From positions 1 through 10,961 of the forward strand of contig JAOPVG010000419.1 of the NCBI GenBank assembly GCA_025966255.1: 10,961 bases of DNA. Reading direction: 5' to 3'. Made by a program: the position numbers and the translations under genes. Positions 5,964-10,961 of this stretch are shown one piece after another (position 1 is the first letter of the stretch; every line of letters begins with the position of its first letter). Below the pieces are notes generated by a model, which had not been told where the DNA came from, searched no databases, and was given only the letters and a program-made list of their open reading frames with translations. This stretch comes from Jatrophihabitans sp. (GTDB lineage Bacteria; Actinomycetota; Actinomycetes; Mycobacteriales; Jatrophihabitantaceae).

Positions 5964-6356
5964 CTACGGTCACCTTCTACACCGTCCCGGGAACGTCGGT
6001 GTCCGATTACCAGTGAACGCCGAATCGCAGCGATGATGTGGCTCGAGCACGCGATCTATGGCATCTGCTCCTCCTTCTCCCGGAATGGATGGAGGAAGCA
6101 TCAGCCCAAGTGCGCGATTATCCCGACCCAAACAGGCGGATCCCCTTACCCCGCAGGCGTTCCAGCGCCACGTCGGAATAACCCCAAGGTCGGAACAATC
6201 GGCGATCACCTTGATCTGCCTGATCACGCGGGGTGATGACGCAGACCGCGGGTATCACGCCGTTCTACGGTCGGGTTCTCATTCGCTTGCTGGTTGCACG
6301 CAGGTCGGGCGATCTCGGTCGTGGGGTTGTCGTGGCAGGCTTGTTTGGTGGCGGAG
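5964..6356. other. Divergent intergenic region
   Basis: This separates the minus-strand lipoprotein gene from the plus-strand phosphatase gene and should hold both promoters. No clear -35/-10 pair is visible. On the minus strand, about 6260-6125 reads VITPRDQADQ and then GYSDVALERLRGKGIRLFG before a stop. It looks protein-like, has no start in this gap and no family I can name, and may be a gene remnant. The phosphatase ribosome binding site (GGTGG, 6347-6351) is at the right end. Confidence 0.4.
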
Positions 6357-7106
6357 ATGCCGTATGCGGCGGTGACCGGGCTCAGCCACGACGGGCTGGT
6401 CCGCGATCACAATGAAGACAGCCTCGTCGCTGGGCCGTGGACACTGTGTGCCGCGACCACGCTGACCCCGCAGACGATCTACTTCCCGATTGACGATCCG
6501 CTCGTGGTCGCGGTCGCCGACGGTCTGGGCGGGCACCCGGCAGGTGAACAGGCCAGCTCGCTCGCGGTCCAACACATGGCGTGGGCAGGGCCGAGCCTGA
6601 CCGGCGAGGCGGCGGTCCGCGAAACGATCGGCGCGTGCAACGAACTGATGTACAGCGAGGCGGCGCGAGATCCCGAGCGCATCGCGATGGGCACCACGAT
6701 CGCCGGCGTCGTGATCATCGATTCGGCGGTGATCGTGTTCAATGTCGGCGACAGCCGGGTCTACCGCCTCGACGACACCCGCCTGGCCCAGCTCAGCGTC
6801 GACGACAACGAGCCGCCGTCTCCGGGCCAGCACCGCAGCCCGGTGCTCACCCAGTGCCTCGGCGGCCGCCTGGACGCCGAAGCGATCGAGCCGCACCTCA
6901 GCACCTGGCCGCTCGCCGGACCGGCGCGCTACCTGATCTGCACCGATGGACTCACCGACGCCGTCGACGACGAGACGATCACCGCCCTGCTTCGCAGCCA
7001 CGACGGCAGTCGAGCAGCCTTCGAGCTATGGCGGGCAGCGATCGAGGCCGGGGCTGCCGACAACGTCACGCTCGCCCTCGTCGAGATCACCCAACCCGCC
7101 CAGTGA
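6357..7106 (+). CDS. PP2C-family (PPM) Ser/Thr protein phosphatase
   Basis: The ATG at 6357 is chosen because GGTGG (6347-6351) lies 5 nt upstream and the fold begins at once (MPYAAVTGLSHDGLVRDHNE). The 249-residue protein carries the PPM metal-site motifs in order: R16-D-H-N-E-D21; VVAVADGLGGHPAGE with D55; GTTIAGVVI; VGDSRVYRL; CTDGLTDAV with D197; and ADNVTLALVE with D235. These acidic residues bind two Mn2+ or Mg2+ ions that activate water to remove phosphate from Ser/Thr residues of proteins. There is no signal peptide or membrane segment, so it should be cytosolic. It is a bare catalytic domain near the usual length of stand-alone bacterial PP2C proteins. No Ser/Thr kinase or FHA partner is encoded nearby, so its substrate is unknown. 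Codon use is strongly GC3-rich and the frame is intact. Confidence 0.92.
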   Translation: MPYAAVTGLSHDGLVRDHNEDSLVAGPWTLCAATTLTPQTIYFPIDDPLVVAVADGLGGHPAGEQASSLAVQHMAWAGPSLTGEAAVRETIGACNELMYSEAARDPERIAMGTTIAGVVIIDSAVIVFNVGDSRVYRLDDTRLAQLSVDDNEPPSPGQHRSPVLTQCLGGRLDAEAIEPHLSTWPLAGPARYLICTDGLTDAVDDETITALLRSHDGSRAAFELWRAAIEAGAADNVTLALVEITQPAQ

Positions 7107-7466
7107 CTCGCGTCGACAGCGAGCTTCCCGTGCGACGGCCTTTTCACCATCGGATTGGGACAGCAGCCATCAACCGGATGGTTCCCGAACGCCGAAGGTC
7201 AAACGACGAGCAACGCACTCGCGAGCCGTCTGAATGAAGATGTTGGGTGGACGCGGCTTCGGCTCGTAGCGTCCGTGGGGTGCAACGGGCTGGATTCCCG
7301 AACCGTCTGCCGACCTCGTGGTCTGGCTTGTTAACGAGATGTCAGCTCGTTGCGTCTCATCCGCGGTGTGGCTCTAAAGAGGCGCGCGAGTGCCAATGAC
7401 GATCCTGATTTCAGACGTGCCCGCCGCGGTCGTTCCACTGGCTAATCCATGGTGGAGGTGATCGAC
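7107..7466. other. Non-coding stretch upstream of the IS110 recombinase
   Basis: About 360 nt without a gene separate the phosphatase stop from the recombinase start. It begins with a short hairpin (ctcgc 7107-7111 with gcgag 7119-7123) that may end phosphatase transcription. Further right it holds hairpins described under the bridge-RNA candidate. The left end of the IS110 element must lie somewhere in here; IS110 elements usually lack clear terminal repeats, so the boundary cannot be read from one copy. GGAGG (7454-7458) is the ribosome binding site of the recombinase. Confidence 0.5.
7240..7448 (+). ncRNA. Candidate IS110 bridge RNA region
   Basis: IS110-group elements are known to encode a structured bridge RNA in the non-coding end upstream of the recombinase; it pairs with both target and donor DNA. 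This stretch is in the right place and of the right size (about 180-200 nt). It contains a 6-bp stem (ggacgc 7249-7254 with gcgtcc 7269-7274) and another (aacgag 7333-7338 with ctcgtt 7346-7351). The loops have not been matched to target or donor sequences. Placement is by family knowledge, not by a fitted model; ends are approximate. Confidence 0.3.
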
Positions 7467-8594
7467 ATGGCTGGTGTGATGATCGGTATCGATCCGCACA
7501 AGGGGTCGCACACGGCCTACGCGCTCGATGAGCGTGAGCAGCGCGTCGGGCAGGTTCGCGTGCGCGCGTCCGCGAAGCAGGTGCAGGTCCTGCTGAGCTG
7601 GGCTGCGGACTGGCCGCAGCGGACCTGGGCGGTCGAGGGTGCCCGTGGCCTCGGGCAGTTGCTGAGCCAGCAACTGCTCGGCGCGGGCGAGCGGGTGCTC
7701 GACGTGCCACTCAAGCTCGCCGCACGGGTACGCCTACTCAACACCGGGCAGATCAACAAGAACGACCCGAACGACGCCCGCTCGGTCGCCGTGGCCGCAC
7801 TGCGTGCCCGCGAACTGGCCGAGCTCACCGCCGAGGACCACACCGAGGTGATGCGGATCTGGTCACGTCGCTACCACGACCTGGGACGGCTGCGGACCCA
7901 GCTGCTGTGCCGGCTGCACGCCGTGTTGTGCGAGCTGGTCCCCGGCGGCTTCGCCAAGAAGTTGACGGTCGCACACGCGGTCGCCATCCTCGACCGCGTC
8001 ACGCCGCAAACCGTTATCGCACAAGCGAAACTCGACCTTGCCCGCGAAATGATCACCGATCTGCAACGCCTCGACGCGCGGCGGCGCGACGCCCGAGCCC
8101 GCGCCGCTCGAGCCGTTGCCGCCTCGGGCACCTCCATCACCGACATCCGGGGCGTCGGGCCGATCATCGCCGGCGCGGTGCTCGGCTACGTCCGCGACAT
8201 CCACCGCTTCGCCGACCGCGACCACTTCGCCTCCTACAACGGCACCGCACCGATCGAGGTCTCCTCGGGTAACCGCAAGATCTACCGGCTCTCCCGCCGC
8301 GGGAACCGGCAGCTCAACCACGCGATCCACATGGTCGCGGTCTCCCAGATCCGCTACCGCGACACCGAAGGCCGCGCCTACTACGACAAGAAGCTCGCCG
8401 AAGGGATGACCGGCAAGAGCGCGCTGCGCGCGCTGAAACGCAAGATCAGCGACAGCCTCTACACACGCATGCTCAACGACGCGCACCGACTATCGACGAA
8501 GGACCCGGGAGGGCAAACGGGGAACGACTCTGCATCCAGCGCGGCCAGCTCTCACCCCGCAACGCCAGCTCTTCGGACAAGCCACTCCCGGGCC
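7240..8594 (+). mobile_element. IS110-family insertion sequence, 3' end interrupted
   Basis: The extent is approximate. The right limit given is where the second insertion sequence begins; the left limit is a guess from the non-coding hairpins. The element has one recombinase gene and no obvious terminal inverted repeats, as expected of IS110. If the second element inserted into it, the original right end should continue beyond 9759, where the flanking sequence (9760 to about 9840) may be its remainder. Confidence 0.6.
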
Positions 8595-8762
8595 TGTGGG
8601 GCTCAAGAATCTCGGATCGGCGGTCTGATCGTAGTTCGGCATGATCATTCGGGTGCTGTTCTCTGTTCTGTACGCGGCCTTCCGGGTGCTGATCGCTTTG
8701 GTCGTGGCGCGCGGTCGTGGCGAGTCGGCGAAGGATGTCGAGCTGCTGGTGCTGCGGCATGA
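7467..8762 (+). CDS. IS110-family transposase (DEDD recombinase) with foreign tail
   Basis: The ATG at 7467 has a strong ribosome binding site (GGAGGTGATC begins at 7454). The N-terminal RuvC-like domain begins [15 protein letters not shown] and shows the DEDD set: D9, E57 ([10 protein letters not shown]), D100 and D103 ([12 protein letters not shown]). A helical linker follows. The C-terminal Tnp domain has [39 protein letters not shown] and [17 protein letters not shown]266 or S267 is the expected nucleophile. The enzyme excises and inserts its element guided by a bridge RNA. Residues up to 376 belong to the IS110 element. From 8595 onward the frame runs into the neighbouring insertion sequence out of that element's frame, adding about 55 unrelated residues before a stop at 8762 (431 residues in total). 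Both catalytic domains are complete, so activity may survive; the element's right end may be gone or displaced. Confidence 0.93.
   Translation: MAGVMIGIDPHKGSHTAYALDEREQRVGQVRVRASAKQVQVLLSWAADWPQRTWAVEGARGLGQLLSQQLLGAGERVLDVPLKLAARVRLLNTGQINKNDPNDARSVAVAALRARELAELTAEDHTEVMRIWSRRYHDLGRLRTQLLCRLHAVLCELVPGGFAKKLTVAHAVAILDRVTPQTVIAQAKLDLAREMITDLQRLDARRRDARARAARAVAASGTSITDIRGVGPIIAGAVLGYVRDIHRFADRDHFASYNGTAPIEVSSGNRKIYRLSRRGNRQLNHAIHMVAVSQIRYRDTEGRAYYDKKLAEGMTGKSALRALKRKISDSLYTRMLNDAHRLSTKDPGGQTGNDSASSAASSHPATPALRTSHSRACGAQESRIGGLIVVRHDHSGAVLCSVRGLPGADRFGRGARSWRVGEGCRAAGAAA
8595..8615 (+). repeat. Left terminal inverted repeat of second IS
   Basis: Starts TGTGGGGCTCAAGAA and ends CTCGG. It matches the reverse complement of 9739-9759 at 20 of 21 positions. 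The terminal TG is typical of IS3/IS481-type ends. Confidence 0.9.
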
Positions 8763-9807
8763 AGTGGCGGTACTGCGCCGGCAGGTGAATCGTCCGCGGT
8801 TGGAGCCGAAGGACCGGCTTGTGCTGGCCGCGCTTGCCCGGGTGCTGCCGCGCGAGGTGTTGCGGGCGAGGATAGTGACGCCTGCAACGCTGTTGCGTTG
8901 GCATCGGCAGTTGGTTGCTCGGCACTGGACCTATCCGCCGAAGGCGAAGCTAGCTGGAGGTCGCCCGCGTACCGCGGCCGTCATCCGGGAGCTGGTGGTC
9001 CGCCTCGCCCGGGAGAACCCGGGGTGGGGACATCGGCCCATCTACGGCGAACTCGTTGGCCTCGGCTATCGCGTGGCTGCGGCGACGGTCTGGAACGTCC
9101 TCCACGACGCCGGGCTCGATCCTGCACCGCGCCGGATAGGGCCAAGCTGGCGGGAGTTCTGCCGCGCCCAGGCAAAGACGATGCTGGCGTGTGACTTCTT
9201 CACCGTCGACACCGTCCTGCTCCGCCGGATCTACGTCTTCTTCGTCGTTGAGATCGGCACTCGACGCGTCCACATCCTCGGGGTGACGCGGCATCCGACG
9301 GGGGAGTGGGCGACCCAGCAGGCCCGCAACCTCATGCTCGCTTTGGGAGAGCGGGCAGACGGCGTCCGGTTCCTCATCCGTGATCGGGACACCAAGTTCA
9401 CCGCGAGCTTCGACACCGTGTTCGCCGACATGGGCATCATGGTGCTACGCAGTCCGCCGCGCGCCCCGAAGGCGAACGCTTACGCCGAGCGGTGGGTCAG
9501 CACGATCCGCCGTGAGTGCCTGGACCGTATGCTGATCTTCAGCGAGCGGCACTTGGCGCGAGTGCTAGCCGACTACGAGACCCACTACAACTCTCATCGC
9601 CCGCACCGTGCTCTCGAGCAGCGATCGCCGATCGATGCGGGCGCGATCGAACCATCGTGCGCCACGGGCGTGGTCCGGCGAACGCAGGTCCTCGACGGCC
9701 TGATCAATGAGTACCGCCGTGTCGCCTCACTACCCGGGCCGAGGTTCTTGAGCCCCACAAGCAGTTCCCCACCCCACAACCTCAGCCGCCCGTCAGCCGA
9801 ACCATGA
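8641..9807 (+). CDS. DDE transposase with rve integrase core, read-through C-terminus
   Basis: The 388-residue product starts [20 protein letters not shown], continues with [20 protein letters not shown] (a common start of single-ORF actinobacterial rve transposases), then a helix-turn-helix region with [17 protein letters not shown] and a region with [14 protein letters not shown]. The catalytic core has D185 ([10 protein letters not shown]), D248 ([10 protein letters not shown]) and E283 ([14 protein letters not shown]), so D248 and E283 are 34 residues apart. It cuts and joins the terminal repeats at 8595 and 9759. Relatives end at about LINEYRRVA; here TCA follows where a TGA would be expected. 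The frame reads on through the right terminal repeat and about 45 bp of flanking DNA to a stop at 9805-9807. No Shine-Dalgarno precedes the ATG. Catalytic residues are all present, so it may be active. Confidence 0.92.
   Translation: MIIRVLFSVLYAAFRVLIALVVARGRGESAKDVELLVLRHEVAVLRRQVNRPRLEPKDRLVLAALARVLPREVLRARIVTPATLLRWHRQLVARHWTYPPKAKLAGGRPRTAAVIRELVVRLARENPGWGHRPIYGELVGLGYRVAAATVWNVLHDAGLDPAPRRIGPSWREFCRAQAKTMLACDFFTVDTVLLRRIYVFFVVEIGTRRVHILGVTRHPTGEWATQQARNLMLALGERADGVRFLIRDRDTKFTASFDTVFADMGIMVLRSPPRAPKANAYAERWVSTIRRECLDRMLIFSERHLARVLADYETHYNSHRPHRALEQRSPIDAGAIEPSCATGVVRRTQVLDGLINEYRRVASLPGPRFLSPTSSSPPHNLSRPSAEP
9739..9759 (-). repeat. Right terminal inverted repeat of second IS
   Basis: Partner of 8595-8615 with one mismatch; ends in ...CCCCACA. 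It is translated as part of the extended transposase reading frame. Confidence 0.9.
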
Positions 9808-9816
9808 CCCGGGTCA
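9805..9816. repeat. 12-bp perfect palindrome
   Basis: tgacccgggtca overlaps the stop codon of the extended transposase frame. It may be a protein-binding site or chance; no partner copy is seen. Confidence 0.3.
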
Positions 9817-9950
9817 ACGGTCACGATCGTCGGCGTGAGTGAGTGCCGGATCGTCACTCTGTCCCGTTAATACCGCCCAATGAAGTGGTCAAGGTGCGCC
9901 AACCACAACATGTCTCCGGCTGCCCCTGGGCGATTGATCTGTCGCTATAA

Positions 9951-10090
9951 CGCGCATCCCTTGCCGTCAAGTGTTCGCCCGCGCCGATCGACGGCTCCGA
10001 CGCGAACTTGGACTGGCTACAGACGGTCAACGCCGACGCAGTGCAGTTCACGGCGGCGTGATCACGCAGGTCGTCCGGATCGCCGAATAG
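9951..10090 (+). pseudogene. C-terminal gene remnant, family unknown
   Basis: After a stop at 9948-9950 the frame reads CSPAPIDGSDANLDWLQTVN, then ADAVQFTAA and a stop at 10059. About 90% of its third codon positions are G or C, a strong coding sign. One base back the sequence continues VITQVVRIAE to a stop at 10088-10090, so restoring one G would give ...FTAAVITQVVRIAE. It looks like the end of a real protein whose 5' part is missing, probably lost when the insertion sequences arrived. I do not recognise the family. Confidence 0.4.
9979..9997 (+). repeat. 19-bp direct repeat, copy 1
   Basis: ccgcgccgatcgacggctc, identical to 10910-10928. It lies inside the remnant and encodes part of SPAPIDGS. 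Confidence 0.6.
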
Positions 10091-10208
10091 GGCGCGGGCG
10101 TCCATATTCCTGGCTGGGTGGGAACCTGTCGCTATGCGTGCTGAGTCGTGCGCAGTCGAGTCCCGCCCCGGGTCTCGTAAGAGGATCCTTGGGTTCCTGC
10201 GGTGATCG

Positions 10209-10231
10209 CAACACCGACTGGTTGGGTGTTG
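10209..10231. repeat. 7-bp stem hairpin
   Basis: caacacc (10209-10215) pairs with ggtgttg (10225-10231) around a 9-nt loop. It lies about 85 nt upstream of the HicA-like gene. It may be an operator or a terminator for the remnant; undecided. Confidence 0.3.
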
Positions 10232-10317
10232 TCGTCGCCGAGTATTCGATCTTCATTCGCCCCGACCCGTGGACGCCGGCCGCGGGCTACTGTGTTGGAA
10301 AGGGCAAAGGAGCATCG

Positions 10318-10629
10318 ATGTCATCGTCGTCAGAGCCGGTGCATCTGAACAACCATCACCGCAACACGCTGCGCCAGTTGTTCCAGCATCCTGCAGGCCA
10401 CAACATCGAATGGCATGCCGTGGTCTCCTTGCTAGCGGCCGTCGGCACGGTCGATGAGCGCAAGGATGGAAAGTTGGCGGTTACGGTCGGATCTGAGACC
10501 GAATTCCTTGACCCTCCTGCGGATAAGGACATCGACACTCAGATGGTTGTTGACCTGCGCCGGATGCTCGACAGTGCCGGCTACGGAATTGAGGGTGGCG
10601 ACATCAATGCGCCGGAGCAGAAGGACTGA
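10318..10629 (+). CDS. Small HicA-like protein, no HicB partner seen
   Basis: The ATG at 10318 has AAAGGAG (10306-10312) 5 nt upstream, the best ribosome binding site in this part of the window. The 103-residue product starts MSSSSEPVHLNNHHRNTLRQ and continues HNIEWHAVVSLLAAVGTVDE, RKDGKLAVTVGSETEFLDPP, DIDTQMVVDLRRMLDSAGYG. The order helix, strand, strand, helix with G-K-x-x-V-T-V...K-D-I-D...V-V-D-L-R-R-M-L-x-x-A-G-Y resembles the double-stranded-RNA-binding-like fold of HicA mRNA interferases. The G-S-H-H catalytic histidine of true HicA is not visible at the usual place. Actinobacterial relatives that I recall are short stand-alone proteins of unknown function. No antitoxin-like gene follows within the window. 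Codon use is less GC-rich than in the phosphatase gene, which hints at transfer. A toxin role is only a possibility. Confidence 0.6.
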   Translation: MSSSSEPVHLNNHHRNTLRQLFQHPAGHNIEWHAVVSLLAAVGTVDERKDGKLAVTVGSETEFLDPPADKDIDTQMVVDLRRMLDSAGYGIEGGDINAPEQKD

Positions 10630-10780
10630 GGGGTGACAGTGGCCTCGCCGCGTCCGACCACGCCACAAGCCGCGGTGCCGGATGCGCGTTCGCATCAACG
10701 CGGTCGTGGTTGAGCAAGCGCACTAAGACATCTCCGGGCAGTAATAGCTAATCCACCATCCAGCGCGACCGATCACCCAA

Positions 10781-10961
10781 CTATCCCTCATGAGCGTCTA
10801 CCGCACATCGGCAATCAGCGGATCGATTTGCGCGCAGAATCAAGTCGGAGACGTCGCGAACGTACGGCCTGATCTGCGCGTCTCTCGACGCTTCGACGAG
10901 CTTTGGGCACCGCGCCGATCGACGGCTCGGTGGCGCGTGTCCACGGAATGTGCGTGCATCC
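10781..10961 (-). pseudogene. Possible frameshifted gene end, start beyond window
   Basis: Reading leftwards from the window edge, one frame gives HIPWTRATEPSIGAVP. After one base is skipped (at cccaaag, near 10906) the next frame gives KLVEASRDAQIRPYVRDVSD, then LILRANRSAD and a stop at 10783-10781. Both parts have more than 80% G or C at third codon positions until the last 15 codons. They join into one plausible protein, but no family is recognised and the plus strand is also open. Low confidence. Confidence 0.3.
10910..10928 (+). repeat. 19-bp direct repeat, copy 2
   Basis: Identical to 9979-9997, in the same orientation 931 bp away. The two copies bracket the HicA-like gene. Confidence 0.6.

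Larger units (their letters stand above)
8595..9759 (+). mobile_element. IS3/IS481-like insertion sequence with 21-bp TIRs
   Basis: The element is 1,165 bp, bounded by TG...CA ends with 21-bp terminal inverted repeats (one mismatch) and carrying one rve-type transposase gene. The adjacent bases do not form a convincing target duplication: the left flank ends gggcc and the right flank begins agcag. It sits directly against the 3' part of the IS110 gene, either by insertion into it or by a later rearrangement. Confidence 0.85.
9808..10317. other. Gap with one gene remnant
   Basis: Contains the remnant at 9951-10090, one copy of a 19-bp direct repeat (9979-9997) and a hairpin (caacacc 10209-10215 with ggtgttg 10225-10231). 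The right end holds the ribosome binding site of the HicA-like gene and a possible -10 (TACTGT, 10288-10293) without a matching -35. The left 50-60 bases could be the displaced end of the IS110 element. Confidence 0.4.
10630..10961. other. Right-edge region with a possible broken gene
   Basis: From 10630 to about 10780 no gene is supported. Beyond that the minus strand may hold the end of a frameshifted gene (10781-10961), and the plus strand is open from an ATG at 10790 to the window end, without a ribosome binding site and with poorer codon use. Confidence 0.4.

Noticed and set aside
6279-7001. Minus-strand open frame of 240 codons
   Set aside because: Exact antisense shadow of the PP2C phosphatase, whose metal-binding motifs fix the coding strand.
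7863-8486. Minus-strand open frame of 207 codons
   Set aside because: Antisense to the catalytic part of the IS110 recombinase, with Val/Gly/Asp-rich shadow composition.
10130-10200. tRNA-like T-arm (gtcgagtcccgcc)
   Set aside because: No matching acceptor, D or anticodon stems could be drawn around it.
1-10961. CRISPR array or phage-defence operon
   Set aside because: No regularly spaced repeats and no recognisable Cas, nuclease or defence-system gene set are present.

Overview
The window is high-GC DNA, and a partial lsr2 gene at its left edge (minus strand) points to an actinobacterium, because Lsr2 is an actinobacterial nucleoid protein. The genus cannot be fixed from this window. It reads as an accessory, decaying region: small single-domain genes separated by long gaps, several broken genes, and two insertion sequences, one joined to the end of the other.

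Layout. 1-303 (-): lsr2 without its C-terminus. 304-673: non-coding, with a 16-bp inverted repeat and a related palindrome upstream of lsr2. 674-955 (-): broken small helix-turn-helix gene. 1390-1995 (+): two-repeat protein of probable dimeric alpha/beta-barrel fold, followed at once by a hairpin. About 2398-3111 (+): frameshifted gene for a membrane-anchored protein of unknown function. 3485-3694 (+): small conserved-looking protein. 3721-3980 (+): frameshifted YciI/muconolactone-isomerase-like gene ending in a strong two-tier hairpin. 4116-4330 (-): possible tail of a P-type ATPase. 4578-4949 (+): SnoaL-like protein. 5245-5963 (-): frameshifted lipoprotein with an FG-GAP-type calcium loop. 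6357-7106 (+): PP2C-type Ser/Thr phosphatase. 7467-8762 (+): IS110-family recombinase, with a roughly 360-nt upstream non-coding stretch where a bridge RNA could lie. 8595-9759: complete insertion sequence with 21-bp terminal inverted repeats and a D,D34E transposase, sitting in the 3' end of the IS110 element. 9951-10090 (+): gene remnant. 10318-10629 (+): small HicA-like protein. 10781-10961 (-): possible frameshifted gene entering from the right.

The genes do not form one pathway. Two themes recur. First, small ligand-binding folds (two probable dimeric barrels and one SnoaL cone). Second, frameshifts: at least five loci become continuous if one base is restored, and several of these points lie in short G runs. 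That is either real gene decay or systematic base-calling error, and deciding which is the most useful check on this window. The best candidate for interesting biology is the IS110 element with its upstream non-coding region and its replaced 3' end.
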